Of a DNA stretch of 14,002 bases, positions 7,699 to 14,002 are shown piece after piece. How positions within the stretch are numbered: the first letter of the stretch is position 1; every line of letters begins with the position of its first letter. The DNA comes from an uncultured Roseburia sp. (GTDB lineage: Bacteria; Bacillota; Clostridia; Lachnospirales; Lachnospiraceae), in contig CANODN010000023.1 of assembly GCA_947564765.1 (NCBI GenBank), positions 1 through 14,002 on the forward strand. The letters are read 5' to 3'. Under the pieces are notes generated by a model that worked only from the letters and a program-made list of their open reading frames with translations, searched no databases and had not been told where the DNA came from. Position numbers and translations under genes: made by a program.

Positions 7699-7705
7699 TA
7701 TAAAA

Positions 7706-8779
7706 ATGTTGGAAAAGGAAATCATACAGAATTTTAAAGATATTTATCATATGTTTGAAGACGATCTTTCAAAGGAGTTATATTTGAACAGGCTCGCATG
7801 GCTGATCACAGGTGACTATGAATATGTAGAAAAAATCGTAAAAAGAAGCCATCCTGATATGCCGGTCTTTAGCCGCTGCAGCGAGGAAGAATTTGTTTTC
7901 AAACTGCCGCGTGATAAAAGTATTGTTTTTTATGGCACAGGCAGTTTTGCAGAGAGGATCCTGCTGTATATAAAAGGAAATCTGAAAAATATTGAGTTTT
8001 GTGACGGAAGCAGGGAAAAGCAAATATCCGGTTTTCACGGGTATCCGGTCATTCAGCCAAAAGAGGCTGTGCAAAACGGCAAAGACAAGAGTTTTGTCAT
8101 TTGTACAACGAAATATATGGATGAAGTCAGGGAGTATTTGCTGTCAAACGGAATTTTGCAGGAAAATATAATTGATATAAGACCATATTTTTGCTGCGGT
8201 ACGGGCGACGAATACTTCTATGAGGATTTTCTGGAATTTTCGGACAAAGAGATATTTGTGGATGCAGGATGCTGTGATCTTGGAACAACAGCAGATTTTT
8301 TTAAGGTATGCAGAAATTTACAGAAGTCGTATGCTTTTGAACCGGATGAAGCGAATTATAAAAAATGTATAGAAAGAATGGAACGGGAAAAAGAAAATCT
8401 GCCGGAAATTGTGATGCTTCCGTATGGCACATGGAGTGAAAAAACAGAGCTTCATTTTGATGCAACGGCAGACGGCTGTTCTCATATAGGAGAAGGAAAC
8501 GCGGTGATCAAAACAGCGCCGATTGATGATGTAGTAGATCCGGCAGATAAAGTTACATTTATTAAGATGGATGTGGAGGGCGCAGAACTGGAATCTTTAA
8601 AGGGCGCAGAAAAGGTTATTAAAAGGGATAAGCCAAAGCTGGCAATATGTATTTATCATAAACCTGAAGATGTAATTACGCTGCCTTTATATATGAAATC
8701 CCTTGTTCCTGAATATAAGTTTTATCTGCGAAGTTACAGCAATGCGGATAATGAGATGGTCCTATATGCAATACCATAA
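7706..8779 (+). CDS. FkbM-family methyltransferase with N-terminal Rossmann-like module
   Basis: A 357-residue protein. Residues about 70-165 are the recurring module (SIVFYGTGSFAE, then FCDGS and a VICTT strand), after a helical N-terminal region. The C-terminal half is an FkbM-type SAM-dependent methyltransferase. FVDAGCCDLG around residues 184-193 is the SAM-binding motif I, YAFEPDE is the acidic second motif, and FIKMDVEGAELESLKGA with aspartate 289 is the most characteristic FkbM block, followed by PKLAICIYHKPEDV. FkbM enzymes O-methylate hydroxyl groups and are common in capsule, O-antigen and lipooligosaccharide loci, so a sugar methyl ether on the glycan is the likely product. It is complete and uninterrupted. 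Its last codons and stop (tat gca ata cca taa) lie within a 17-bp sequence repeated exactly 1000 bp downstream, beyond the next gene. The sugar and position modified are unknown. Confidence 0.88.
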   Translation: MLEKEIIQNFKDIYHMFEDDLSKELYLNRLAWLITGDYEYVEKIVKRSHPDMPVFSRCSEEEFVFKLPRDKSIVFYGTGSFAERILLYIKGNLKNIEFCDGSREKQISGFHGYPVIQPKEAVQNGKDKSFVICTTKYMDEVREYLLSNGILQENIIDIRPYFCCGTGDEYFYEDFLEFSDKEIFVDAGCCDLGTTADFFKVCRNLQKSYAFEPDEANYKKCIERMEREKENLPEIVMLPYGTWSEKTELHFDATADGCSHIGEGNAVIKTAPIDDVVDPADKVTFIKMDVEGAELESLKGAEKVIKRDKPKLAICIYHKPEDVITLPLYMKSLVPEYKFYLRSYSNADNEMVLYAIP

Positions 8780-8780
8780 A
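8764..8780 (+). repeat. 17-bp direct repeat, copy 1 (end of FkbM gene)
   Basis: ATATGCAATACCATAAA occurs here, covering the final codons and stop of the FkbM gene, and again without mismatch at 9764-9780. The identity ends on both sides at exactly 17 bases. Confidence 0.9.
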
Positions 8781-8797
8781 AATAATCGAGTATACAC

Positions 8798-8802
8798 GGA
8801 GG
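8798..8802 (+). promoter_or_regulatory. Ribosome binding site for the interrupted methyltransferase gene
   Basis: GGAGG followed by AAA sits 9 nt before an ATG at 8812. It shows that translation is meant to start at 8812 even though a TAG follows at codon 14. No comparable site precedes the TTG at 8875, the first possible restart in the same frame. Confidence 0.75.
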
Positions 8803-8811
8803 AAATTTTTC

Positions 8812-9762
8812 ATGAAAGATAGAAAATATATTATTTATGGAGCCGGAAAATAGGGACGGGCTTATTATGATTTTTTGAAACAAAAACAGCTGGATTCTTG
8901 TATTATAGGTTTTTGTGATAAACGGTATGATGAAATAAAACAAATATCAGATAAACCGGTATTTAGCTATGAAAAAGCAAAGGAAAATGATGCATGGTTT
9001 ATTGTTGCAGTTGGTAATGAAGAGGCGGGAAAAGAAATACATGCAATGCTGGATGCAGATAAAAGAACATATTGTGCCATCGATGAATTTGCGAAGGCAG
9101 TGAATATGAGCAGGGTAGAGTTTAACAGAGAATTTTGTGTGCTGTTTCACGTAGACAATATGGATGAGTATTTTGAGAGTGCAGAATCAGAGAATTCAAT
9201 GCAAATTTTCTGGGATGAAAGATCAGAGTTTAAAAAAATGTTTCTAAAGTTGGACTTGGAAAATGTAATTGAGCTTGCGTGCGGAAGAGGAAGGCACGTT
9301 TCCTGGTATCTTAATCAGGCAGGGCATATTACACTTGTTGATATATTATCAAAAAATATAGAATTTTGTAAGACAAGGTTTCAAGGGCTTTCTAATATTA
9401 CGTATTATCAGAATAATGGGTATAATTTAGAAGATTTGGAAAGCAATGCGTATACGTCATTATTTTCGTATGATGCTATGGTTCATTTTGAAATGATGGA
9501 TATTTATGAATATCTGACAGATATATACCGTGTTTTGGTTTCGGGGGGGGGAATGGTGCTGCTTCATCACTCTAATAGTGATGAGAACTATAAGGCATCA
9601 TTTAATAATACTGCTCATGGCCGGAATTTTATGAGTAAAAAGATTTTTGCATATTTGGCATATAGGGCAGGATTTGAAGTGTTGGAACAGAAAGTCATTG
9701 ACTGGAACGGGTATGGGAATTTGGATTGTATTACACTGCTGCAGAAGCCGGTTGAAAAATAA
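8812..9762 (+). CDS. Class I SAM-dependent methyltransferase with N-terminal Rossmann-like module, interrupted by in-frame TAG
   Basis: From the ATG at 8812 the frame reads MKDRKYIIYGAGK, then TAG at 8851-8853, then GRAYYDFLKQ and on to a stop at 9760-9762, 316 codons including the TAG. The TAG falls inside the glycine loop GxGxxG of the recurring module, whose other parts are intact (IIGFCDKR, WFIVAVGNEE). The C-terminal half is a methyltransferase: IELACGRGRH around residues 153-162 is SAM motif I, TLVDIL is motif II, and SYDAMVHFEMMD and VLVSGGGMVLLHHSN follow. One base change would restore a sense codon (CAG, AAG, TAT or TAC are all one step away). A shortened product beginning at TTG 8875 would lose the first strand and loop of the module but keep the methyltransferase. 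The gene also carries a G9 run and is bracketed by 17-bp direct repeats. By eye it is more AT-rich than most neighbours. The target is unknown; a sugar in the same glycan is inferred. Confidence 0.75.
9543..9551 (+). repeat. G9 homopolymer inside the methyltransferase gene
   Basis: Nine consecutive G bases read here as the glycines of VSGGGMV in the methyltransferase. It is the longest G run in the window and stands in AT-rich coding sequence. Tracts of this length in surface-glycan genes can slip during replication and switch a gene off and on; whether this one does is not shown by one sequence. Confidence 0.6.
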
Positions 9763-9763
9763 A

Positions 9764-9780
9764 ATATGCAATACCATAAA
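9764..9780 (+). repeat. 17-bp direct repeat, copy 2 (spacer before second GT4)
   Basis: Second perfect copy of ATATGCAATACCATAAA, lying between the methyltransferase stop and the ribosome binding site of the second GT4 gene. Within it tat gca ata cca taa would spell the FkbM C terminus YAIP and stop, although no FkbM gene ends here. Confidence 0.9.
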
Positions 9781-9794
9781 GAGGATGACAGAGA

Positions 9795-11189
9795 ATGAAG
9801 TTTTTACTTTTTGGCACAGGCGATTATTATGAACGATATAAGAAATGGTTTTTAAAAGAGGATATAGTAGCTTTACTTGATAATTCGCCGCATAAACAAA
9901 ATACTGTAATAGACGGGATAGAGGTTTTGACGCCGGAAACTGGCATAGAGAGACCGTTTGATGTAATTGTGATCTTAAGCTTTTATGTAAAAGAAATGAA
10001 GCAGCAATTGCAGGAACTTGAGGTGCCAGAGGAAAAGATATATCATTTTTATGATTTATATCAATTGCCATATTGCAGGGAATTTAAAAAAAATGTGCAG
10101 TTTTATGAATGTAATGATCCGGATTCAGACTGTAGTCATGCAGGTCAAAATAAAATTTTGCTTTTATCACAGGATTTAGAGCTTGGAGGTCCGGCACTTG
10201 CATTATTTCAGGTGGCCAAAGTGCTAAAACGACAGGGATTTCATGTCACATGTGCATCCATGATAGATGGACCGCTTAGAAGCAGGCTGATGGAGGAACA
10301 TATTTCCGTTGCCGTGGATATAAATATGCAGATAGCGACGATGGAAGACTGCGGTTGGATAAAGGGTTTTGATTTGGTTGTCTGTAATACGATAAATTTT
10401 CATGTGTTTTTGACAAAGAGAGACACCGGAATACCGGTGCTCTGGTGGCTTCATGACTCTGCATTTTTTTATCAAGGAGTCAGAAAACATGTTTTGCAGG
10501 TAATAGACAGAGAAAATTTGACGGTTTGCTCAGTAGGGCTGGTTCCAGAGCGGGCAATACATCGGTTCATTCCCGATCTTTTGGTGCAGAGACTGCTTTA
10601 TGGTGTAGAAGATTGCTTTTGTGAAGCAAAAGCTGTGAGAGAAAAAATTTGTTTTATTACAATCGGATATATAGAATATAGAAAAGGACAGGACGTTTTA
10701 ACAGAAGCGATCCGTCTTTTGCCAAAAGAAATCAGGGACAGGACGCAGTTTTATTTTGTGGGACAAAATACATCAATGCTTGCACAGGAGTTGATGAAGC
10801 AAATAGCGACGATGCCTGAAATAACAATAACCGGTCCAGTGAACAGAATTAAAATAAATGAAATGCTGCAAAATGCAGATTTGATGATTTGCCCGTCCAG
10901 AGAAGATCCGATGCCGACTGTTTGTGCGGAGGCTATGATGCATGGGGTGCCGTGCCTTGTATCGGATACGGTCGGAATGGCGGAATATATAGAAAACGAG
11001 GTAAATGGCCTTGTTTTTCAGAATGAAAATGCCAGGATGCTTGCAGAAAAAATACAATGGTGCGTATATCATTATGATAAATTAAGCAGTATGGGAATGT
11101 GTGCAAGAGAAGTGTATCGCAAATTTTTTTCCATGGATGCGTTTGAACGGGAATTGCTTGCAATTGTCAATGGGTGTATTGCAGTCTGA
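9795..11189 (+). CDS. GT4-family glycosyltransferase with N-terminal Rossmann-like module
   Basis: A 464-residue protein with the domain order reversed relative to the first GT4. Residues 1-95 are the recurring module (FLLFGTGDYY, then VALLDNS, VIVILS and the ending KIYHFYDLY); the first loop is incomplete, GTGDYY instead of GxGxxG. After a short linker the GT-B domain starts near residue 117 with ILLLSQDLELGGPALALFQ, whose glycine pair fits the N-terminal half of GT4 enzymes. CFITIGYIEYRKGQDVL opens the donor-binding half, and SREDPMPTVCAEAM, with aspartate 371 and glutamate 379, is the common variant of the E-x7-E motif. VNGLVF follows as expected. A GAGG sits 10 nt before the ATG at 9795. 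Retaining transfer from a nucleotide sugar is the family role; donor and acceptor are not identifiable. The large HAD gene follows, 28 nt after the stop if its TTG start is right. Confidence 0.88.
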   Translation: MKFLLFGTGDYYERYKKWFLKEDIVALLDNSPHKQNTVIDGIEVLTPETGIERPFDVIVILSFYVKEMKQQLQELEVPEEKIYHFYDLYQLPYCREFKKNVQFYECNDPDSDCSHAGQNKILLLSQDLELGGPALALFQVAKVLKRQGFHVTCASMIDGPLRSRLMEEHISVAVDINMQIATMEDCGWIKGFDLVVCNTINFHVFLTKRDTGIPVLWWLHDSAFFYQGVRKHVLQVIDRENLTVCSVGLVPERAIHRFIPDLLVQRLLYGVEDCFCEAKAVREKICFITIGYIEYRKGQDVLTEAIRLLPKEIRDRTQFYFVGQNTSMLAQELMKQIATMPEITITGPVNRIKINEMLQNADLMICPSREDPMPTVCAEAMMHGVPCLVSDTVGMAEYIENEVNGLVFQNENARMLAEKIQWCVYHYDKLSSMGMCAREVYRKFFSMDAFERELLAIVNGCIAV

Positions 11190-11200
11190 TGCTGGAAAAG

Positions 11201-11209
11201 GGAGAGGAA
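11201..11209 (+). promoter_or_regulatory. Ribosome binding site favouring a TTG start for the HAD gene
   Basis: GGAGAGGAA lies about 8 nt before an in-frame TTG at 11218. The in-frame ATG at 11170 and GTG at 11101 lie inside the upstream GT4 gene and have only weak upstream purine runs. Confidence 0.5.
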
Positions 11210-11217
11210 TATCTGAT

Positions 11218-13281
11218 TTGATTGGTGTATTTGAAAAATATAAAGGCAGTTCAATTGCTTTATATGGTTTGGGAACAGAGACAGAAAAGGCGCTTGCAGA
11301 ATTAGAGGATAAATTTCATATTATCGGTTTATTGGATGGTTTCTGTGAAGACGGATATTTGTATGGAAAGCGGATTGTTTCATTGGATGCATGTGTCAGA
11401 GCCGGGGTGCAGCTCATTATTGTTGTTGCAAGACCGGGTTCCTGCAGAGCGATTGCAAAGCGTATCGGGGACTTCTGTCTGGAACATGAAATTGCTCTGA
11501 TTGATATAAGAGGAAAAAATCTATGTCTGCAAAACCGTGTCACATATGATTTTGGGAATATTGTCGATGGGCTCACAAAAGAACAACTGGCAAAGTGCGC
11601 AGATGAAAATGATGTGATAAGCTTTGATTTGTTTGATACGCTGATTGTAAGACAGGCTCTTTTTTCCACGGATGTCATAGAGCTGGCAGAGTATCGGCTG
11701 CACGAAAAAGGGATTTCGATAAAAAATTTTACGGAAAAAAGATTGAAGTATGAAAAGGTGTTGTCAAAGTATGCGGCTCCGACTCTGGAAGAAATATATA
11801 AGTATGTGCTGGAGAAGGAATCAACAGGAATGACAGCAGAAGAGATGGCGGATTTTGAATGGAGTATTGATTATGAATTGATTGTTCCGCGTCAGGAAGT
11901 GGTAGATTTTTTGTCCGGATTATATAAAAAAGGAAAAAAGATCTATATCGTTACAGATACTTATTACAGAAAATCAAAAATTATAAAAATGCTGGAAAAA
12001 TGTGGGATTTATAACTATACAGGTATTCTGGTTTCCTGTGAATATAAGACTGGTAAGACGCAGGGCTTATTTGGGGAATTGAAGAGAATGGCTGGCGAAA
12101 AGAATTGTCTGCATATAGGCGATGATCTTTTTGCGGACGTGGAATGTGCAGGCAGGGCAGGCATTTCTTCCTGCCATATTTACAGTAGCCTGGATTTGCT
12201 GGAGACAACTGGTTATCTGGGACTGCAGAAAAACTGCGTGGAATTGCCGGTGCGGATGAAAACGGGTATATTTGTGTCACGAATGTTTAACAGTCCATTT
12301 CAGTTTGAAACGGAAGATAGAATTTTAAGCGTAAAAAATGCTTTTGATATAGGATTTCTTTTTATGGCGCCTGTAATATGCGATTTTGTCATATGGTTTC
12401 GGCAGCAGATAAAAAAGTATGGAATAAAAAATATATTTTTTGGTGCAAGAGACGGGTATTTCATTAAACAGTTGTATGATATGTTGGAAAGCACTGATTC
12501 GTCCAGTTCTTTGGAATGTGGCAGCATATACTTTATGACATCAAGAATGGCGGCAGTCAGGGCCGGTATAGAAGACGAAGATGATATAAAATATGTAGCG
12601 GGAATGAAATTCAGCGGAACATTAAAGCAGCAGCTTTGGGAAAGATTTGGGATTGATGTTTCGGAATCTGATACGGAAGGAAAAACCATACTGGATTTTT
12701 CACAACAGATCAGGGAGCAGGCAGTCATAAAGAAAAAGAATTATCAGCATTACATAAGCAGGCTGCGGATTAAAGATGGAGATGTTGCTTTTTTTGATTT
12801 TGTGGCAAAAGGAACAACGCAGATGTATATCAGCAGAATGATCAAAAATCATATAAAAGGATTTTATTTTCTACAGCTTGAAAAGGAATACATGCAAAGT
12901 AAGAATCTTGATATTCAAGCGTTTTATGAAGCCAGAGAAGGCGATGCGGTTTATGATGATTATTATATTTTGGAAACCGTTTTAACATCACCGGAATCGT
13001 CGGTTTTGGAATTTGATGATAATGGAAATGCATGCTTTGCCAATGAGACAAGATGTGGGGCAGATATGGACTGTGTACAAAAAATTTGGGAGGGTGTGAG
13101 GGAATATTTTTGCACTTATTTAAAGATATGTCCTGATTTGGAAAGTGGTGTAGATCGAGAAACGGATGAAATGATTTTAAATTTAATTCATAAAATTACA
13201 ATTGGAGATCAGGATTTTTTAAATTTACGAGTAGAGGATATGTTTTTTAACAGAATGACAGATATGGAAGACTTGATTTAA
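11218..13281 (+). CDS. Large HAD-superfamily protein with N-terminal Rossmann-like module and C-terminal domain of unknown function
   Basis: About 687 residues from the preferred TTG start. Residues 10-100 are the recurring module (SIALYGLGTET, IIGLLDGF, a VVARPG segment), with its third loop glycine lost. Next is a HAD domain: DLFDT at 137-141 is motif I with both aspartates, IVTDTYY at 244-250 is motif II, a lysine in YKTGKTQG fits motif III, and HIGDDLFADVE with the aspartates at 302-303 is motif IV. All catalytic residues are present, so phosphohydrolase or phosphotransfer activity is plausible. The remaining 350 residues, with NIFFGARDGYF near 405-415 and VAFFDFVAKGTTQ, resemble the large HAD-type proteins (COG5610-like) seen in polysaccharide loci, whose substrate I do not know. 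An alternative ATG start at 11170 would overlap the GT4 gene by 20 nt and add 16 residues. It is the last operon gene, followed by an intrinsic terminator. Confidence 0.82.
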   Translation: MIGVFEKYKGSSIALYGLGTETEKALAELEDKFHIIGLLDGFCEDGYLYGKRIVSLDACVRAGVQLIIVVARPGSCRAIAKRIGDFCLEHEIALIDIRGKNLCLQNRVTYDFGNIVDGLTKEQLAKCADENDVISFDLFDTLIVRQALFSTDVIELAEYRLHEKGISIKNFTEKRLKYEKVLSKYAAPTLEEIYKYVLEKESTGMTAEEMADFEWSIDYELIVPRQEVVDFLSGLYKKGKKIYIVTDTYYRKSKIIKMLEKCGIYNYTGILVSCEYKTGKTQGLFGELKRMAGEKNCLHIGDDLFADVECAGRAGISSCHIYSSLDLLETTGYLGLQKNCVELPVRMKTGIFVSRMFNSPFQFETEDRILSVKNAFDIGFLFMAPVICDFVIWFRQQIKKYGIKNIFFGARDGYFIKQLYDMLESTDSSSSLECGSIYFMTSRMAAVRAGIEDEDDIKYVAGMKFSGTLKQQLWERFGIDVSESDTEGKTILDFSQQIREQAVIKKKNYQHYISRLRIKDGDVAFFDFVAKGTTQMYISRMIKNHIKGFYFLQLEKEYMQSKNLDIQAFYEAREGDAVYDDYYILETVLTSPESSVLEFDDNGNACFANETRCGADMDCVQKIWEGVREYFCTYLKICPDLESGVDRETDEMILNLIHKITIGDQDFLNLRVEDMFFNRMTDMEDLI

Positions 13282-13327
13282 AAGAGCAGACAGAATTTAT
13301 GAAAAAAGGCTGAAAAATGCCATTGTC

Positions 13328-13361
13328 ACAGGCGGAAGAAGTTTTACTTTCGCCTGTTTTT
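13328..13361 (+). terminator. Rho-independent terminator closing the operon
   Basis: ACAGGCG at 13328-13334 pairs perfectly with CGCCTGT at 13351-13357. The stem extends inward by four more pairs, one of them G-U, around a loop of about 8 bases. A run of T follows (13357-13361). It lies about 45 nt after the HAD stop, where an operon end is expected. Confidence 0.85.
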
Positions 13362-13369
13362 ATGTTATA

Positions 13370-13397
13370 TTGAGATTACTTATGTTTCGTCTATCTT
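13370..13397 (+). promoter_or_regulatory. Weak candidate promoter for the downstream ATPase gene
   Basis: TTGAGA at 13370-13375 and TATCTT at 13392-13397 are spaced by 16 bases. Each is an imperfect match to the -35 and -10 consensus. It lies directly after the terminator and upstream of the ATG at 13445, so a promoter is needed about here, but the match alone is weak. Confidence 0.3.
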
Positions 13398-13444
13398 GGC
13401 CGGGTGATGGGAAAGATTTTTTGAAACGGATTTGGAGGTGCGGT

Positions 13445-14002
13445 ATGGCGCGGACAGTTGGAATCGGGATACAGAATTTTGCGAAAATTATGGAAGATGA
13501 TTGCTTTTATATTGATAAAACATCTTTTATAAAAGAGTGGTGGGAAAGCAGGGATGAGGTAACATTGATTACGCGTCCGAGACGTTTTGGAAAGACGCTG
13601 ATGATGAATATGCTGGAACACTTTTTTTCTGTAAAATATGCCGGCCAGGGTAATCTGTTTGAAAACCTGTCTATCTGGCAGGAAGAAGAATACCAAAGCC
13701 TGCAGGGAAGTTATCCGGTGATTGCACTTAGCTTTGCAGATGTGAAAGAGAATTCCTTCACACAGGCGAGAAGAAAAATGTGCCGCATTATCAAAGCGGT
13801 TTATAACAAGTTTGACTACCTGTTAGACAGCAATTTGTTTAATGAAAGTGAAAGAGAAGATTTCCGCAATATATCGGTAGACATGGAGGATGATGCAGCA
13901 GCATATTCCTTAAAGCTTTTGTCAAATTTTTCTTATAATAACGGGACAAAAAATTTGACAAAAGCTTTAAGGAATATGCTGCTGCATCATCCTCCATGTC
14001 TA
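13445..14002 (+). CDS. AAA-ATPase-like / PD-(D/E)XK nuclease-superfamily protein, N-terminal part (runs off the window)
   Basis: The frame opens at ATG 13445, with GGAGGTG at 13434-13440, and stays open to the window end, 186 codons. The N terminus (MARTVGIGIQNFAKIMEDD, then CFYIDKTSFIKEWW) and LITRPRRFGKTLMMNMLEHFF, with a P-loop-like RPRRFGKT at residues 44-51, are diagnostic of the large AAA-ATPase-like family whose full members (often 500-600 residues) end in a PD-(D/E)XK nuclease-like domain. These are abundant in multiple copies in Clostridia and Bacteroidetes, and their function is not established. It is separated from the glycan operon by a terminator and appears unrelated. In full members, a Walker-B-like region (LLDEYDTP) follows a segment resembling LLSNFSYNNGTK, but here the frame instead continues into the reverse complement of itself (13949-14002). 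The last 18 or so codons are therefore doubtful. Confidence 0.85.
   Translation, partial: MARTVGIGIQNFAKIMEDDCFYIDKTSFIKEWWESRDEVTLITRPRRFGKTLMMNMLEHFFSVKYAGQGNLFENLSIWQEEEYQSLQGSYPVIALSFADVKENSFTQARRKMCRIIKAVYNKFDYLLDSNLFNESEREDFRNISVDMEDDAAAYSLKLLSNFSYNNGTKNLTKALRNMLLHHPPCL
13878..14002. repeat. Perfect inverted repeat, 54-bp arms, at the window end
   Basis: Bases 13949-14002 are the exact reverse complement of 13878-13931, with a 17-base loop (13932-13948). The right arm ends on the last base of the window. The left arm encodes sensible family protein sequence (MEDDAAAYSLKLLSNF), whereas the right arm breaks the expected ATPase sequence. A fold-back artefact at a contig end is the most likely explanation. 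Confidence 0.9.

Noticed and set aside
8764..9780. Insertion sequence or integron-like mobile element around the methyltransferase
   Set aside because: The 17-bp repeats are direct, but there is no transposase, integrase or terminal inverted repeat, and the first repeat is coding sequence of the FkbM gene.
11101..11217. GTG 11101 or ATG 11170 as the start of the HAD gene
   Set aside because: Both overlap the second GT4 gene and have weak upstream sites; GGAGAGGAA before TTG 11218 fits better. ATG 11170 remains possible.
13878..14002. Large hairpin as a terminator, attenuator or structured RNA
   Set aside because: It is inside a coding frame, has no T run after it, is perfectly paired over 54 bases and ends at the window edge, all of which fit a fold-back artefact better.
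1..14002. CRISPR array, tRNA or rRNA gene
   Set aside because: No regularly spaced repeats, cloverleaf-like segments or rRNA-like stretches were seen; intergenic space is very limited.

Overview
The window is 14,002 bases of low-to-moderate GC DNA. Almost all of it is read from the + strand, with tightly packed genes, strong GGAGG-type ribosome binding sites and some TTG starts. Protein content and signals suggest a Firmicute of the Clostridia, probably a Lachnospiraceae-like gut bacterium; this is inferred from family content, not from a marker gene. It is a cell-surface polysaccharide (capsule or exopolysaccharide) assembly and decoration locus.

Layout: positions 1-209 hold the 3' end of an asparagine-synthase-like gene. 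A possible extended -10 promoter overlaps its stop. From 243 to 13281 runs one apparent operon of eleven genes with gaps of 38 nt or less and a few short overlaps: GT4 glycosyltransferase, GT11 alpha-1,2-fucosyltransferase-like protein, WbsX/GH99-like protein, small membrane-anchored Rossmann-like protein, GT2, GT8, NAD-dependent sugar epimerase split by a frameshift, FkbM methyltransferase, class I SAM methyltransferase with an early in-frame TAG, second GT4, and a large HAD-family protein. A clear intrinsic terminator follows at 13328-13361. After it, a separate AAA-ATPase-like/PD-(D/E)XK family gene begins at 13445 and runs off the window.

The most unusual feature is a recurring module of about 90-100 residues: a Rossmann-like unit with a glycine-rich first loop and an invariant aspartate at the end of the second strand. 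I find it in eight of the eleven operon proteins. It is C-terminal in the GT4, GT2 and GT8, N-terminal (or near it) in FkbM, the SAM methyltransferase, the second GT4 and the HAD protein, and nearly alone behind a hydrophobic N-terminal segment in the 158-residue protein. A shared docking, regulatory or nucleotide-sensing module that unites the enzymes of one glycan pathway is a plausible but unproven reading.

Several features suggest that expression may vary or that genes have been gained or lost: an A7 slippery run followed at once by TAA in the epimerase, a TAG inside the glycine loop of the methyltransferase, a G9 tract in the same gene, and a perfect 17-bp direct repeat exactly 1000 bp apart that brackets that gene. 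The last 125 bases form a perfect 54-bp-arm inverted repeat ending on the final base, which looks like a contig-end fold-back artefact. Sequencing error must be excluded before any of the disruptions is given a biological meaning.
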